A stretch of DNA of 64,000 nucleotides. Source: Mammaliicoccus sp. Dog046. Lineage in GTDB: Bacteria; Bacillota; Bacilli; Staphylococcales; Staphylococcaceae. Positions within the stretch are counted from its first letter, which is position 1; each line of letters begins with the position of its first letter. Positions 1 to 9,386 of the stretch are shown here, one piece after another. The notes below the pieces were generated by a model, which saw only the letters and a list, made by a program, of their open reading frames with translations, searched no databases and was not told the origin of the DNA. Both the position numbers and the translations under genes were made by a program. The stretch covers positions 1,474,446 to 1,538,445 of the forward strand of contig NZ_CP120131.1 in NCBI RefSeq assembly GCF_034039665.1, written 5' to 3'.

Positions 1-360
1 AGATTATTAAATATGTTAGGTGCACTTATTGCACTCGTATGGCTAATGAGTATCATCAGTCATATTCGTCTAAGAATGGCGATTAAAAAGCAAAACCGTT
101 CAGCATCGGAGACTTTAGAATATAAAGCACCTTTGTATCCACTAGGTCCAATCCTAGTCATAGCCGTTATTGCATTTTTAATCATAGGTCAGTCTTTTGA
201 TAGTATTATCACATTAAATTATCCAGTACTCATAGAGTCATTCTTACCTATCATCATAGGTATCGTCGTTTACTTCATTCATAAATTTGTTACGAAAACA
301 AAAGTCATTAAACTTGAAGATATCGACTTATCAAAGCATCAATACAACAATAAATCATAA
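1..360 (+). CDS. Amino-acid permease, C-terminal part (cut by window edge)
   Basis: The reading frame is open from base 1, so this is the 3' end of a longer gene. About 119 residues are visible with two or three hydrophobic membrane segments (LGALIALVWLMSIISHI, PLGPILVIAVIAFLIIG and a third near the end) and a basic loop between them (RLRMAIKKQNRS). This is the pattern of the last membrane helices of APC-superfamily amino-acid/GABA permeases, including the conserved PLYPLGP stretch before the penultimate helix. Substrate cannot be told from this fragment. Its terminator hairpin just downstream appears to have been split by an insertion sequence. Confidence 0.75.
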   Translation, partial: RLLNMLGALIALVWLMSIISHIRLRMAIKKQNRSASETLEYKAPLYPLGPILVIAVIAFLIIGQSFDSIITLNYPVLIESFLPIIIGIVVYFIHKFVTKTKVIKLEDIDLSKHQYNNKS

Positions 361-366
361 TCTTAT

Positions 367-382
367 ATAAAAACACCAACTC
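367..382 (+). terminator. Left arm of a permease terminator split by the IS
   Basis: Bases 367-382 are exactly complementary to 1671-1686, on the other side of the insertion. Removing the IS and one TTCA copy restores a hairpin with a 14-bp A-rich/U-rich stem, a short inner TTC/GAA extension and a 5-base loop, followed by a T-run. That is a normal rho-independent terminator placed just after the permease stop codon. The insertion point lies in the loop. Confidence 0.65.
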
Positions 383-476
383 TTCATTCATGCACTAACC
401 CCAGGATGTGGGAGTAAAATAAAAACACTTTCGTTGAATTCATATTAAAATGAATTTATACGGAGGTGTTTTTTCT

Positions 477-791
477 ATGAAAAGAGTGGCATATTCAGTT
501 GAAACAAAATATAAAGTAGTAGAAATGAAACTTAAAGGATATAGCGCAAGAGAAATAATGGATGCTTTAAATATTAAAAATGAATCTCAAGTTAAAGTGT
601 GGTGGAAATGGTATAGAAATGGGGAAACACATAGATTCAATCAACAAGTAGGTAAACAATATTCCTATGGAAAAGGAAATGAAGAATTTAGCACTGTTGA
701 AACACTAAAAATTGAATTAAAGCGCAAAGAAGTAGAAAATGAAATTTTAAAAAAGTACAAGGAATTGGAAAGGAAGTGGTCCCAGAAGTAG
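477..791 (+). CDS. IS3-family transposase OrfA (helix-turn-helix)
   Basis: About 104 residues. The N-terminal half is a helix-turn-helix of the transposase-8 type (YSVETKYKVVEMKLKGYS followed by REIMDALNIKNESQVKVWW), and the C-terminal half is a charged, probably coiled-coil leucine-zipper region (VETLKIELKRKEVENEILKK). It binds the terminal inverted repeats of the element. The start at 477 is chosen because GGAGGTG ends about 10 bases before this ATG; an in-frame ATG at 450 has no such site. OrfA overlaps OrfB and carries the heptamer A AAA AAG at 749-755 in the frame needed for a -1 shift into OrfB. Confidence 0.85.
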   Translation: MKRVAYSVETKYKVVEMKLKGYSAREIMDALNIKNESQVKVWWKWYRNGETHRFNQQVGKQYSYGKGNEEFSTVETLKIELKRKEVENEILKKYKELERKWSQK

Positions 792-1618
792 TTGTTGAAT
801 TAGTAAATGAATTGAAATCTAAATATACAGTGAAAGTCATTTTAGAAGCTTTAGATATTCCAAAATCAAATTATTACAGATGGAAAAACAAAGATTTCAG
901 TATATCTGAGGATGAACGAGAAATTATAGAACTATGTAAGAAACATCGTTTTACATATGGTTATAGAAAAATAACTGCCTTGTTAAATAGAAAAAATAAT
1001 AAAAAAATTAATCACAAGAAAGTACAAAGGATTATGCAAAAACATAAATTAAATTGTAAAGTACGCGTGAAGAAATCGAAAAGACCAGGAAACCCATATT
1101 ATAAGACACATAATCTATTGAATAGAAATTTCAAGGCAGAGAAACCTTTAGAAGTACTTTTAACAGATATCACTTATTTACCCTTCGGGAATACAATGTT
1201 GTATCTTTCATCTATCATGGATGCTTACAATGGTGAAATTGTGGCATATAAAATTGGTAAAAACCAAAATCAAGAATTAGTAAATGAGACATTAAAACAA
1301 CTTCAATTGGAACCAGGAGCTATATTACATAGTGATCAAGGAAGTGTGTATACTTCTTATGAATACTATGCCCTATGTACAGAAAAAGGCATTACCAGAA
1401 GCATGTCCCGTAAGGGAACGCCAGCTGATAATGCCCCAATAGAATGTTTTCATGCCTCTCTAAAGTGTGAAACATTCTACTTAAACAGTGAGCTTAGAAG
1501 CTCTAATACTATTGTAATAGATATTGTCGAAAATTACATTGAAAACTATAATAAAGTTAGAATTCAACAAAAACTAGGCTACTTATCCCCTATAGAATAT
1601 AGGAAATTAGCAGCCTAG
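776..1618 (+). CDS. IS3-family transposase OrfB (DDE integrase core)
   Basis: 280 residues counted from the GTG at 776. An HTH_21-like region comes first (KKHRFTYGYRKITALLNRK), then the rve integrase core. The catalytic triad is visible as D in LLTDITYL, D in LHSDQGSVYTS, and E in APIECFHASLKCE, followed by IENYNKVRIQQKLGYLSPIEY, typical of the family's C-terminus. It is most likely made as an OrfAB fusion by -1 frameshifting at 749-755: the OrfB frame is open from 755 to 776, and no good ribosome site precedes 776. No disabling mutation is seen. Confidence 0.9.
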   Translation: MVPEVVVELVNELKSKYTVKVILEALDIPKSNYYRWKNKDFSISEDEREIIELCKKHRFTYGYRKITALLNRKNNKKINHKKVQRIMQKHKLNCKVRVKKSKRPGNPYYKTHNLLNRNFKAEKPLEVLLTDITYLPFGNTMLYLSSIMDAYNGEIVAYKIGKNQNQELVNETLKQLQLEPGAILHSDQGSVYTSYEYYALCTEKGITRSMSRKGTPADNAPIECFHASLKCETFYLNSELRSSNTIVIDIVENYIENYNKVRIQQKLGYLSPIEYRKLAA

Positions 1619-1776
1619 AAAATAGTGTTTTTATTGAGCTCCCTTAGTAAGGGTGCAGTGCCTTCAGAATGAGTTGGTGTTTTTATTTTGTTAAAAGAGA
1701 AATCAACTTTTTCTTATGAGGATGAATATAGTATAATAAAAGTAAATATTTAATAATTAATAAAGAAGGTGTAACT

Positions 1777-2091
1777 ATGACTGGTCAAACAAATTTATTC
1801 GATGATGTTATGGAACAAGATGAACGTTTTGTTATTGTTGTTCAAAGTGTTTATGATGCCCATACGCAACTTGTCAAAAAAACCTTACGAGAATATACAA
1901 GTTTAACAAGAGAACAGATGCAATCATTATTTGATCATCTCAAAGACTTATATTTAAGTGAACCTTTTGAAGAAAACCAAGCATTCTTCGATATTACCGT
2001 ATATACAAACCAAGACTATGCCGCTGACCAAATTTATGCGCATATTAAACGCAAAAAATTCAGCCATGAATGGACACATACAAGTAAATAA
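1777..2091 (+). CDS. Small conserved-looking protein of unknown function
   Basis: 104 residues, acidic to neutral, no signal peptide or membrane segment. I do not recognise a family. The sequence reads as a compact alpha/beta protein (ERFVIVVQSVYDAHTQLVKK, then an aromatic C-terminus with KFSHEWTHTSK). AAGAAGGTG lies at good distance before the ATG, and a TATAAT box at 1732-1737 suggests its own promoter. It ends 12 bases before the PRTase_2-TRSP gene and was probably co-transcribed with it, hinting at a joint role. The IS lies just upstream, so read-through from the IS could raise its expression. Confidence 0.6.
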   Translation: MTGQTNLFDDVMEQDERFVIVVQSVYDAHTQLVKKTLREYTSLTREQMQSLFDHLKDLYLSEPFEENQAFFDITVYTNQDYAADQIYAHIKRKKFSHEWTHTSK

Positions 2092-2103
2092 AGGAGCATC
2101 CAA

Positions 2104-3503
2104 ATGTCTCATATAAGCAAAGTATTTCCTTTAGATCAATTAAAGCAAGTTGAAGTAAAAGTAGAAAAAAATCGATTTGATTTCGAAATTGATGAAATGC
2201 TTGCAATTACACAAGAAGAACAATCCGAGTTCCCATTTATCCCTGTTTCCCCTTGTTTAGGCTATTCAAGAGGACTATATCCAGAGCATCCATTGCTCAT
2301 AGGATTACTTTTAGGGTTTCTTTATCATGAATCTCAAACTGGCGAAACAGATGAACGTATTTATAATATTGCAAAAGCACTTAACAGTAAGAACCGTGGA
2401 AAAATGATTCAAGCTTTAAATAAAGTCGAAGCATCTAAATTAGGGCACTATCCGCCTACGCGTTTCATAGGTCTTAGTGAACGTGCTGTCAATTTAGGGC
2501 AATCCATCTTTAGCTTATTTGATGACGATGTGATGTTTTTAGCTTCAACTAGAGATAAAGTCATTTCTCATCCACCGCTACTTGATCATGATGATTTAGT
2601 AGATTCTCAAGAGCGCTTGTTCTTCTATACAAAAGATAAAGACTTCTTTGATAATGATGAACGAATTGCAATTATTGATAATCATTTATTAAACGGCAGT
2701 TCAGTTTTGAATTTAATAAAAAAATACATGATAAATATCCATCAAGAGAAACGTATACTGTATTAACGCCAATTGACTTAAGATCAAAAAGCGCCCAAGA
2801 TGCATTTGCAGATTTAGAACAATCATTAAATATTAAAATCAATATTATCTCTTTAATGACGTTTGATGTAGAAATACAAGATAAAGAACAATCAACAGCA
2901 AATTTAGTTCAGAATGAATTATTAACTAATGAAAATCATGAAACGAAAGTTCAATATCACTCTCTTAGAAATATCATTAATGATCACTTTATTGTAAAAG
3001 CACAGAACATGTTACGAGATGGTACAATTCATGATAATCCTTACTTTATCTCGACAGGTAGATTTACTTTAAACGGTAAAGAACAACAAATATCTGAGTC
3101 ATTGTTCCAACGAATGGGTGAATTACTCAATGATTTATTAGACGATAAGCCTAAGCTAGTTATTGGCGTGGGTGAATTCCTATATGTTCCATTACAAATT
3201 GCACGTTACTTACCAGGAAAAGAAATCAATGTCCAAGGTACAACACGCTTTAATTTCGAAGCAAGTACGCTTAAACATTCGAATAAAAAAATCAGTTTCA
3301 TGTCACCATTGGAAAGAACAATTACGCATTATTTATATAATTTAGAAATTGATCAATACGATGAAATCATTGTATTTGTTGAAAGATTAAGACATAAAAC
3401 AGAAATCGATGATTTAGTACAACAATTAAAAATACTTGGTGCTAAATCGATATTAGTAATTGAAATGACCTCTATTGCTTTCAACGAAGATAGACATCAT
3501 TAA
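2104..3503 (+). pseudogene. PRTase_2-TRSP domain protein, frameshifted at an A7 tract
   Basis: Two frames together encode one protein of about 466 residues. The first frame runs 2104-2766 and the second continues to 3503; in-frame homologous sequence resumes right after the A-run 2718-2724. The N-terminal part matches the phosphoribosyltransferase-like PRTase_2 family seen beside Ter stress genes (LSERAVNLGQSIF, LASTRDKV, IAIIDNHLLNGSSVLNLI). The C-terminal part matches TRSP (KLVIGVGEFLYVPLQIARYL, VQGTTRFNFEAS, HYLYNL). An eighth A would restore LIKKIHDKYP across the junction. The gene may be dead, phase-variable, or read through by slippage on A AAA AAA; a sequencing error in the homopolymer is also possible. 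The PRPP loop is unusual (IDNHLLNGS rather than the common DDEISTG). Family call by recalled motifs only. Confidence 0.7.
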
Positions 3504-3525
3504 GAAACAAGTATAAGAACATAAA

Positions 3526-3576
3526 AAAACAACTCATTTCTAACTGAATCAATCAGTGAAATGAGTTGTTTTTATT
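3526..3576 (+). terminator. Rho-independent terminator, probably bidirectional
   Basis: A 13-bp stem (arms 3528-3540 and 3558-3570) with A-run before and T-run after, between two convergent genes. The loop carries its own small inverted repeat (ACTGA/TCAGT). The hairpin after recA (49417-49468) has nearly the same stem. Confidence 0.85.
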
Positions 3577-3588
3577 GTATGTACAAAA

Positions 3589-4401
3589 TTATTTTTCTTT
3601 AATCAATAATTTCTCTAAAGCTGTTACAATGCCATCATGATTATGATCGTCTGTTACAACATCTGCGATATTTTTAATCGTATCATTCGCATTACCCATC
3701 GCTACCCCAATACCAGCATTCTCTAACATATCATAGTCATTTAAGCTATCACCGAATGCAATAACCTCAGAAAAGTCTGAACCTAATGTATCCAATAATT
3801 TTTTTAATGTTTTTCCTTTTGATACTTTTTGATCCATAAATTCTAGAAAATAAGGTTTACTAATTGTTGAACTAATTTGTTCATTAAATTTACCATCTAG
3901 TTCTTGATTTATTTTAGCGATATTCTCTTCATAATCTACACCCATCATTTTTGGTACATCTTCTTTGATGACTGTTTTTAAATCTTCAAATCGTTCCATA
4001 GGCAAACCCGTTAACTCACTTTCAATATTCATATATTCATGTGAGCGATCATGAACAATTTTGTCATCTAAATAAGTTAAATAGAAGAAGTTTTGTTCAC
4101 GACAGAAATCAATAATTTCTAATGCATCTTCTTTACTTATCGTTTGTTTAAACACAACTTCATTGTTTGTTGCATCGATAACAAATGCACCATTATAACT
4201 TACTACATAGCCACCATAATTTTTCAAATCTAATAAATCTGCATGTTTCATCATACCTGCTGTAGGTCTTCCAGATGCTAAGATTACTTTAAATCCTTCT
4301 TTTTGTTTTTCTTTTAGATAAGAAAGTGTGACTTCACTTATTTCGTTATCAGATGTTAACAATGTATCATCCATATCCATTACAATATATTTATATGACA
4401 T
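3589..4401 (-). CDS. Cof-type HAD-IIB phosphatase
   Basis: 270 residues, full length for the Cof/YidA group of cytosolic sugar-phosphate or nucleotide phosphatases. Motif I is DMDDTLLTSDN with the nucleophile Asp, motif II is ILASGRP, motif III uses the Lys in KVSKGKTLKKLL, and motif IV is IAFGDSLNDYDMLENAG. AAGGAGATAAAT precedes the ATG. It lies just downstream of thrB on the same strand, separated by a weak hairpin, so it may be partly co-transcribed with the threonine genes. The substrate cannot be predicted from sequence. Confidence 0.9.
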   Translation of the reverse strand: MSYKYIVMDMDDTLLTSDNEISEVTLSYLKEKQKEGFKVILASGRPTAGMMKHADLLDLKNYGGYVVSYNGAFVIDATNNEVVFKQTISKEDALEIIDFCREQNFFYLTYLDDKIVHDRSHEYMNIESELTGLPMERFEDLKTVIKEDVPKMMGVDYEENIAKINQELDGKFNEQISSTISKPYFLEFMDQKVSKGKTLKKLLDTLGSDFSEVIAFGDSLNDYDMLENAGIGVAMGNANDTIKNIADVVTDDHNHDGIVTALEKLLIKEK

Positions 4402-4420
4402 ATTTATCTCCTTAACATTA

Positions 4421-4472
4421 ATAAAGAGTGAATCAGTTGTCTATGTAGTTAAAAAAAGACCTCTGATTCACC
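4421..4472 (-). terminator. Likely terminator after thrB
   Basis: Nine-bp stem (arms 4428-4436 and 4463-4471) with a long loop, followed on the minus strand by TCTTTATT. It is weak because of the loop size, so some read-through into the HAD gene is plausible. Confidence 0.5.
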
Positions 4473-4484
4473 CTCATTAAAATA

Positions 4485-5396
4485 TTATAAATTAATAATT
4501 TTTTGACTTACACCATAACGATTAATCGTTACAAGTTCTGATTCACATTGAGGGAATTTTTCTTGCAATTCCCTTACTAGTTTACCACTTAACTCTTTTT
4601 TAATCAAAGTGAGTACAGTTGGTCCAGCCCCACTAATGACAGTCGCATATGCACCATAATTTAAGGACAATTTCTTAATTTCATGAAAATCAGGAATTAA
4701 GTGTTGTCTATATGGCTCATGAAAACCATCTTTCATCATCATTTTACCAGCCAGTTCATAATTGTGTTGTATCAATGCACTGATCATCGTGTTACTTATA
4801 GCACTGTACTTAACAGCCTCTTTAAGTGACAACGATGCTGGTAATACTTCTCGCGCTTTTTTAGTCGATAATTCATATTCCGGTATAGTTGCAATCACAT
4901 CTACTTTTGGTATATCGATATAAGAAACATCTGTTTGTTTCACTTCTGGATCATAGACACCTAATACCAACCCGCCATATATTGTTGGTGCAACATTATC
5001 TGGATGACCTTCAATTTCAGTCGCCAATTGCAACAATTCATATTTAGATAACTTTAAATTTGCAAAATAATTAGCTAAAAATAAACCCGTCACAAGCGCA
5101 GATGCAGAACTTCCTAAACCTCTTGCTAAAGGAATATCGCTGTACATTTTTAATGAAAGTGCAGGCATCTCTTTATCAAATTTTTGCGTGGCTGTTTGAG
5201 CAATTTTAGTTATATAATGACTCTCATCATTTGGTAGACCTACTAAATGTGGACCAATATGTTCAAAATGCCATTGACCATCTTCTGAAAGTATTGCCTC
5301 TACCTCTAAATATTTATCTAGAGCCATACCTATAGAATCAAAACCCACACCTAAATTAGCTGTTGAAGCAGGTACTTTAAGCTTTAATTTCTTCAT
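4485..5396 (-). CDS. thrB: Homoserine kinase
   Basis: 303 residues, normal length. GHMP-family kinase that phosphorylates homoserine to O-phosphohomoserine, the step before threonine synthase. The family signature is visible as [18 protein letters not shown] (ATP-binding Gly-rich loop), an N-terminal [15 protein letters not shown], and the C-terminal [15 protein letters not shown]. The start codon overlaps the thrC stop as ATGA, a sign of translational coupling. Third gene of hom-thrC-thrB. Confidence 0.97.
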   Translation of the reverse strand: MKKLKLKVPASTANLGVGFDSIGMALDKYLEVEAILSEDGQWHFEHIGPHLVGLPNDESHYITKIAQTATQKFDKEMPALSLKMYSDIPLARGLGSSASALVTGLFLANYFANLKLSKYELLQLATEIEGHPDNVAPTIYGGLVLGVYDPEVKQTDVSYIDIPKVDVIATIPEYELSTKKAREVLPASLSLKEAVKYSAISNTMISALIQHNYELAGKMMMKDGFHEPYRQHLIPDFHEIKKLSLNYGAYATVISGAGPTVLTLIKKELSGKLVRELQEKFPQCESELVTINRYGVSQKIINL

Positions 5397-6457
5397 TTTA
5401 AAGCACGCTCAATATAATCAACAATTGCTTGTTCATCATTTTCTAATGGCGTAATTGGTGCGTCTAATAAACTGATTGCTGTGTCTGGGTCTTTTAATCC
5501 ATTACCTGTTAAAATAGCAACAACTGTTTGATTCGGCTCTAACTTGCCCACTTCATGAAGTTTAATTAAACCGGCAATTGATGCGTTACTTGCTGGTTCA
5601 CTAAATACGCCTTCTTTGCTTGTCATTAATTTATAGGCTTTTAAAATTTCTTCATCTGTCACGCTATCAATAAGACCATTTGATTCGTCTCTCGCTTCTT
5701 CAGCTAATTTCCAACTTGCAGGGTTACCTATTCTAATCGCTGTAGCGACCGTTTCAGGTTGCGGAATCACTTTACCTTGTACAATTGGAGAAGCGCCTTC
5801 AGCTTGGAATCCACACATAACAGGTAGTCCTGATTGATTTAATTGATTATATTCTTTAAAACCTTTCCAATATGCAGTGATATTTCCTGCATTACCAACT
5901 GGAATAGCGAATAAATCAGGTGCTTGTCCGTCTAATTGTTCAACAATTTCAAAGGCACCTGTTTTTTGGCCTTCAATTCTATATGGATTCACTGAGTTTA
6001 CAAGTGCGATTTCACCCTTTTCAGCTACTTTCTTAACAATATTTAACGCTTCATCAAAGTTACCTTTAATCGAAACGATTTCGGCACCATACATCACTGC
6101 TTGTGCTAGTTTACCTAAAGCAATTTTCCCTTCAGGTATTACTACAATTGCTTTCATACCTGCACGAGCTGCATATGCCGCAGCTGATGCTGATGTATTA
6201 CCTGTAGAAGCACAAATAACTATTTTTTTACCTTCTTCTTTCGCTTTAGCCACTGCCATGACCATACCTCTGTCTTTGAATGATCCAGTAGGATTTAGTC
6301 CTTCGAATTTAGCAAATAAATTAATATTTAACTGTTCGGATAAGTAAGGTAAATGTATTAAAGGTGTATTACCTTCATTTAAAGTTAATGCTGGTGTATT
6401 CTCATTAACTGGTAAATATGTTTTATAGTTGTGGATTAGTCCTTGCCATCTTCCCAT
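5393..6457 (-). CDS. thrC: Threonine synthase
   Basis: 354 residues, the short bacterial form. PLP enzyme converting O-phosphohomoserine to threonine. The cofactor lysine is in [12 protein letters not shown]; other landmarks are [18 protein letters not shown] and the phosphate-binding loop [26 protein letters not shown] precedes the ATG, which follows the hom stop by one base; the gene overlaps thrB by 4 bases. This tight packing supports a single hom-thrC-thrB transcript. Confidence 0.97.
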   Translation of the reverse strand: MGRWQGLIHNYKTYLPVNENTPALTLNEGNTPLIHLPYLSEQLNINLFAKFEGLNPTGSFKDRGMVMAVAKAKEEGKKIVICASTGNTSASAAAYAARAGMKAIVVIPEGKIALGKLAQAVMYGAEIVSIKGNFDEALNIVKKVAEKGEIALVNSVNPYRIEGQKTGAFEIVEQLDGQAPDLFAIPVGNAGNITAYWKGFKEYNQLNQSGLPVMCGFQAEGASPIVQGKVIPQPETVATAIRIGNPASWKLAEEARDESNGLIDSVTDEEILKAYKLMTSKEGVFSEPASNASIAGLIKLHEVGKLEPNQTVVAILTGNGLKDPDTAISLLDAPITPLENDEQAIVDYIERALK

Positions 6458-6458
6458 T

Positions 6459-7736
6459 TTACTTGTCTCCTTCGATTGGATAATATTTGATGATATTTAC
6501 GCCATTTTCTTTTAATTGCGCTATAGGTAATTCATCAATACCTCTAATAACAACGCCATAAGTATTTTCAGTTCTTTGTTCAACTTTAACGCTTCTATGG
6601 AATTCGATCGTTGATTTTATTTCTTCTTTAATTTCGTCTGCTTCATTGTTACTTTCTACAATAACAAAATGACTATTTTTCAATGGGAATTTAACGACAT
6701 CTTCTTCGACAATTTCTTTTGTACGATCTGTCTTCAATTCAAAGTGTGGTGGTAATGTATGCAAATCAGATTCAAATTGTAATGCTACGTTTAATAAATC
6801 TGATGCAACTGCACTACCTGTAGCTAAACTACCTGCACCTTTACCATAGAACATTGTGTCACCCACTGCATCACCGATAACATAAATCGCATTATATTCA
6901 TCTTCGACATGAGCCATTTGATGACTGTCTGGAAGTAATGTTGGTTTAACACTTGCTACGACTTTACCATTTTCATACTTACCTTGACCAATTAATTTGA
7001 TCTTGTAACCTAGCTTTTCAGCAACAGTAATATCTTCAATAGATACGTCAGATATACCAACACGTTCAACATCATCTAATGAAATCACTCTGTTAAATGA
7101 TAAATAACTTGTAATCACTACTTTACGTGCCGCATCCACACCTTCAACATCATCTGTAGGATCAGCTTCAGCATAACCTAAGTCAGTTGCTAATTGTAAC
7201 GCTTCATCATAAGTCTTACCTTCTCTAGTCATTTGACTTAAAATGAAGTTCGATGTGCCGTTAAATATACCCATGAATTGATTAATGTTATTCGCATTCA
7301 ATCCATTGTTTATTGCGTTCACAATAGGAATACCGCCTGCAACACTAGCTTCATATTTTAAAGCTACTTTATTCTTTTCAGCTAAATCTTCTAATACTCT
7401 CAAATGAACTGCTAATAAATCTTTATTTGCAGTAATTACATGAATCCCTTTAGAAAGAAATCCTTTTAACCATTCTACTGTTGGTTCAATACCACCCATG
7501 ACTTCAATTACGATATCTAAGTCATCATCGTTTAAAATATCGTCAATATTTTCAGTTAAATGATAGCTTGAAGTATTAATTGCTCGTTTCTTGTTAACAG
7601 AACTAACAAGTATATGTTTAATATGTATAGATTTACCAATCGTGTCTTCTATTTGTTTCTTATTCTCTTCAATAATCTTCACGACACCTGTTCCTACTGT
7701 GCCCAATCCTAATACTGCTACATTTAATACTTTCAT
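6459..7736 (-). CDS. hom: Homoserine dehydrogenase
   Basis: 425 residues from the ATG at 7736. Reduces aspartate semialdehyde to homoserine with NAD(P)H, the branch point to threonine and methionine. Rossmann motif [11 protein letters not shown] at the N-terminus, catalytic region with [11 protein letters not shown] and [11 protein letters not shown], and [13 protein letters not shown]. The last ~75 residues form an ACT domain (HFVIVESNN to [11 protein letters not shown]) fitting feedback inhibition by threonine. An in-frame GTG at 7748 exists, but AAGGTGAG fits the ATG at 7736 better. First gene of the threonine operon, with a strong promoter upstream. Confidence 0.96.
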   Translation of the reverse strand: MKVLNVAVLGLGTVGTGVVKIIEENKKQIEDTIGKSIHIKHILVSSVNKKRAINTSSYHLTENIDDILNDDDLDIVIEVMGGIEPTVEWLKGFLSKGIHVITANKDLLAVHLRVLEDLAEKNKVALKYEASVAGGIPIVNAINNGLNANNINQFMGIFNGTSNFILSQMTREGKTYDEALQLATDLGYAEADPTDDVEGVDAARKVVITSYLSFNRVISLDDVERVGISDVSIEDITVAEKLGYKIKLIGQGKYENGKVVASVKPTLLPDSHQMAHVEDEYNAIYVIGDAVGDTMFYGKGAGSLATGSAVASDLLNVALQFESDLHTLPPHFELKTDRTKEIVEEDVVKFPLKNSHFVIVESNNEADEIKEEIKSTIEFHRSVKVEQRTENTYGVVIRGIDELPIAQLKENGVNIIKYYPIEGDK

Positions 7737-7811
7737 TTTCTCACTCACCTTAAATATAATGTTCTTGTTAAAAATACAAATGTCTACTTGAAATAGACGA
7801 AACTTTATTAT

Positions 7812-7840
7812 AGTATAAATTCATTAAAGTTTTTTGTAAA
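7812..7840 (-). promoter_or_regulatory. Sigma-A promoter of hom-thrC-thrB
   Basis: On the minus strand TTTACA (7835-7840) and TATACT (7812-7817) are 17 bases apart, 76 bases upstream of the chosen hom start. The leader contains only a small 5-bp hairpin (GTCTA/TAGAC), too weak to call an attenuator. The aspartokinase gene starts on the opposite strand, so the 7737-7933 gap is a divergent control region. Confidence 0.75.
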
Positions 7841-7933
7841 GTTTGAATAATTAGAATTAATAGTAATATTATCACTATTTCGCGCTTTGTAAAGAGTTAC
7901 AATTACATTACCCCCAGTAAAAGGACTGATAAA

Positions 7934-9304
7934 ATGAAAGTTTCAAAATTTGGCGGAAGTTCCGTCGCTAACAGTGAACAAATTAAAAAGGTATTAAACA
8001 TTATTAATAGTGACGATGAAAGAAAAATTGTAGTTGTCTCTGCCCCTGGTAAACGATTTAAAGAAGATACTAAGACAACTGATCTACTGATCCGTTTATA
8101 CGACAAAGTTATAAACAAACTTGATTATGCACATAAACTTCAACAAATTATTGAACGTTATGAAGAAATTGTTCATGCATTAGAAATGGATGATAAGATA
8201 TTAGACAATTTAAGAAATGATATCCTTCGCCTTATTGACGTTTATCAAAACAAACCCGAACGTTTATTGGATGCATTAAAGAGTTGTGGTGAAGATTTTA
8301 ATGCGCAAATTATTGCACAATATAATACGCAATTAGGTTATCCAACACGTTATTTATCCCCTAAAGAAGCCGGTATCCTCGTAACTGATGAACCTGGAAA
8401 TGCAATGATTCTCGAGTCTTCTTACGAACAGATTTATAAATTACGTGATTATGAAGAAACACTTATTGTTCCAGGATTTTTCGGATATTCTGAGAACGAT
8501 GATATTGTCACTTTCCCTCGTGGTGGTTCGGATATCACTGGAGCCATTCTAGCTAGAGGAATAAAAGCAAGCTTATATGAGAACTTCACAGATGTGTCTG
8601 GCATATTCCGTGCAAATCCAACGGTCGTTTCCCATCCAGAAGTCATTCCGGAAGTAACTTATCGAGAAATGCGTGAATTATCGTATGCAGGATTCGGTGT
8701 CTTTCATGATGAAGCATTAGAACCACTTTATAAAGATCGCATTCCTGTTGTGATTAAGAATACAAATGCGCCGGACGATAAAGGTACATTTATTCTCAGT
8801 GAAAGAGATACATCTAACTTATCTCACATTATTTCTGGTGTAAGTTGTGATAAAGGATTTACAACAATCAATATTAAAAAATACTTAATGAATAGAGAAG
8901 TTGGATTCACAAGAAAAGTGTTAAGTATTCTAGAAGAAGAAAATATTTCAATTGAACATATCCCTTCAGGAATTGATAATTTAAGTATTATCATTCGTTC
9001 TAACCAAATTGAAGGAAAAGAGAAACGTGTATTAAATAAAATTAGAGAACAAATTAAAGTTGATGAACTTACAATCGAATATGATTTAGCAATATTAATG
9101 ATTGTTGGTGAAGGTATGAATAAAGCAATTGGAACAGCCTCTGGAGCAACATCTGCATTAAGTAGAAATAACATCAACTTAAACATGATTAACCAAGGAT
9201 CATCAGAAATTTCAATGATGTTCGGCATTAATGAACAGTACTCTGATATTGCAGTACAAGCAATTTATAATGAGTATTTTGCTAAAGAAACTGCACAACT
9301 TTAA
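7934..9304 (+). CDS. lysC: Aspartate kinase
   Basis: 456 residues, monofunctional type. Phosphorylates aspartate, the first step to threonine, methionine, lysine and diaminopimelate. N-terminal kinase domain with KVSKFGGSSVAN and VVVSAPGKRFKEDTKTTD, RGGSDITGAILARGI for aspartate binding, and two ACT modules at the C-terminus (from about residue 300, including NREVGFTRKVLSILEE and MMFGINEQYSD). AAAAGGACT precedes the ATG. Divergent from hom-thrC-thrB, which suggests a threonine-pathway role; some staphylococcal annotations call this form thrD. Confidence 0.95.
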   Translation: MKVSKFGGSSVANSEQIKKVLNIINSDDERKIVVVSAPGKRFKEDTKTTDLLIRLYDKVINKLDYAHKLQQIIERYEEIVHALEMDDKILDNLRNDILRLIDVYQNKPERLLDALKSCGEDFNAQIIAQYNTQLGYPTRYLSPKEAGILVTDEPGNAMILESSYEQIYKLRDYEETLIVPGFFGYSENDDIVTFPRGGSDITGAILARGIKASLYENFTDVSGIFRANPTVVSHPEVIPEVTYREMRELSYAGFGVFHDEALEPLYKDRIPVVIKNTNAPDDKGTFILSERDTSNLSHIISGVSCDKGFTTINIKKYLMNREVGFTRKVLSILEEENISIEHIPSGIDNLSIIIRSNQIEGKEKRVLNKIREQIKVDELTIEYDLAILMIVGEGMNKAIGTASGATSALSRNNINLNMINQGSSEISMMFGINEQYSDIAVQAIYNEYFAKETAQL

Positions 9305-9311
9305 TTAAAAT

Positions 9312-9358
9312 AAAAACCACTAGAAACGGTTCATGTTTAATCATTTCTAGTGGTTTTA
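9312..9358 (+). terminator. Terminator between convergent genes
   Basis: 14-bp perfect stem (arms 9313-9326 and 9344-9357) with A-run and T-run on either side, able to stop transcription from aspartokinase and from the convergent gene at 9387. Confidence 0.9.
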
Positions 9359-9386
9359 TTATTTTGCTTTGTTATACAGAACTCAG

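Larger units (their letters stand above)
391..1662 (+). mobile_element. IS3-family (IS150-like) insertion sequence, about 1.27 kb
   Basis: The two overlapping transposase frames lie between imperfect terminal inverted repeats. Left end 391-429 and the reverse complement of 1624-1662 align without gaps over 39 bases with 26 matches, including 12 identical bases at the inner end. The 4-bp direct repeat TTCA flanks the element at 387-390 and 1663-1666, a likely target duplication. The ends were set by that duplication and by the IS150-like start TGCACT. An alternative reading would place the ends outside, at 367 and 1686, because the flanking 16 bases are also inverted repeats. I prefer to explain those as the two arms of the host terminator. 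Both frames look intact, so the element may be active. Confidence 0.8.

Noticed and set aside
367-1686. IS ends placed at the outer 16-base inverted repeats
   Set aside because: That reading gives no TG-type IS150 ends, while the TTCA duplication and the restored terminator explain the outer repeats better. It is not fully excluded.
5877-6347. 156-residue plus-strand frame opposite thrC
   Set aside because: It lies entirely antisense to a well-defined enzyme and has no ribosome site or family features.
7749-7933. Riboswitch, T-box or attenuator before hom
   Set aside because: The leader has only a 5-bp hairpin, no T-box bulge sequence, no leader peptide rich in Thr, and no terminator.
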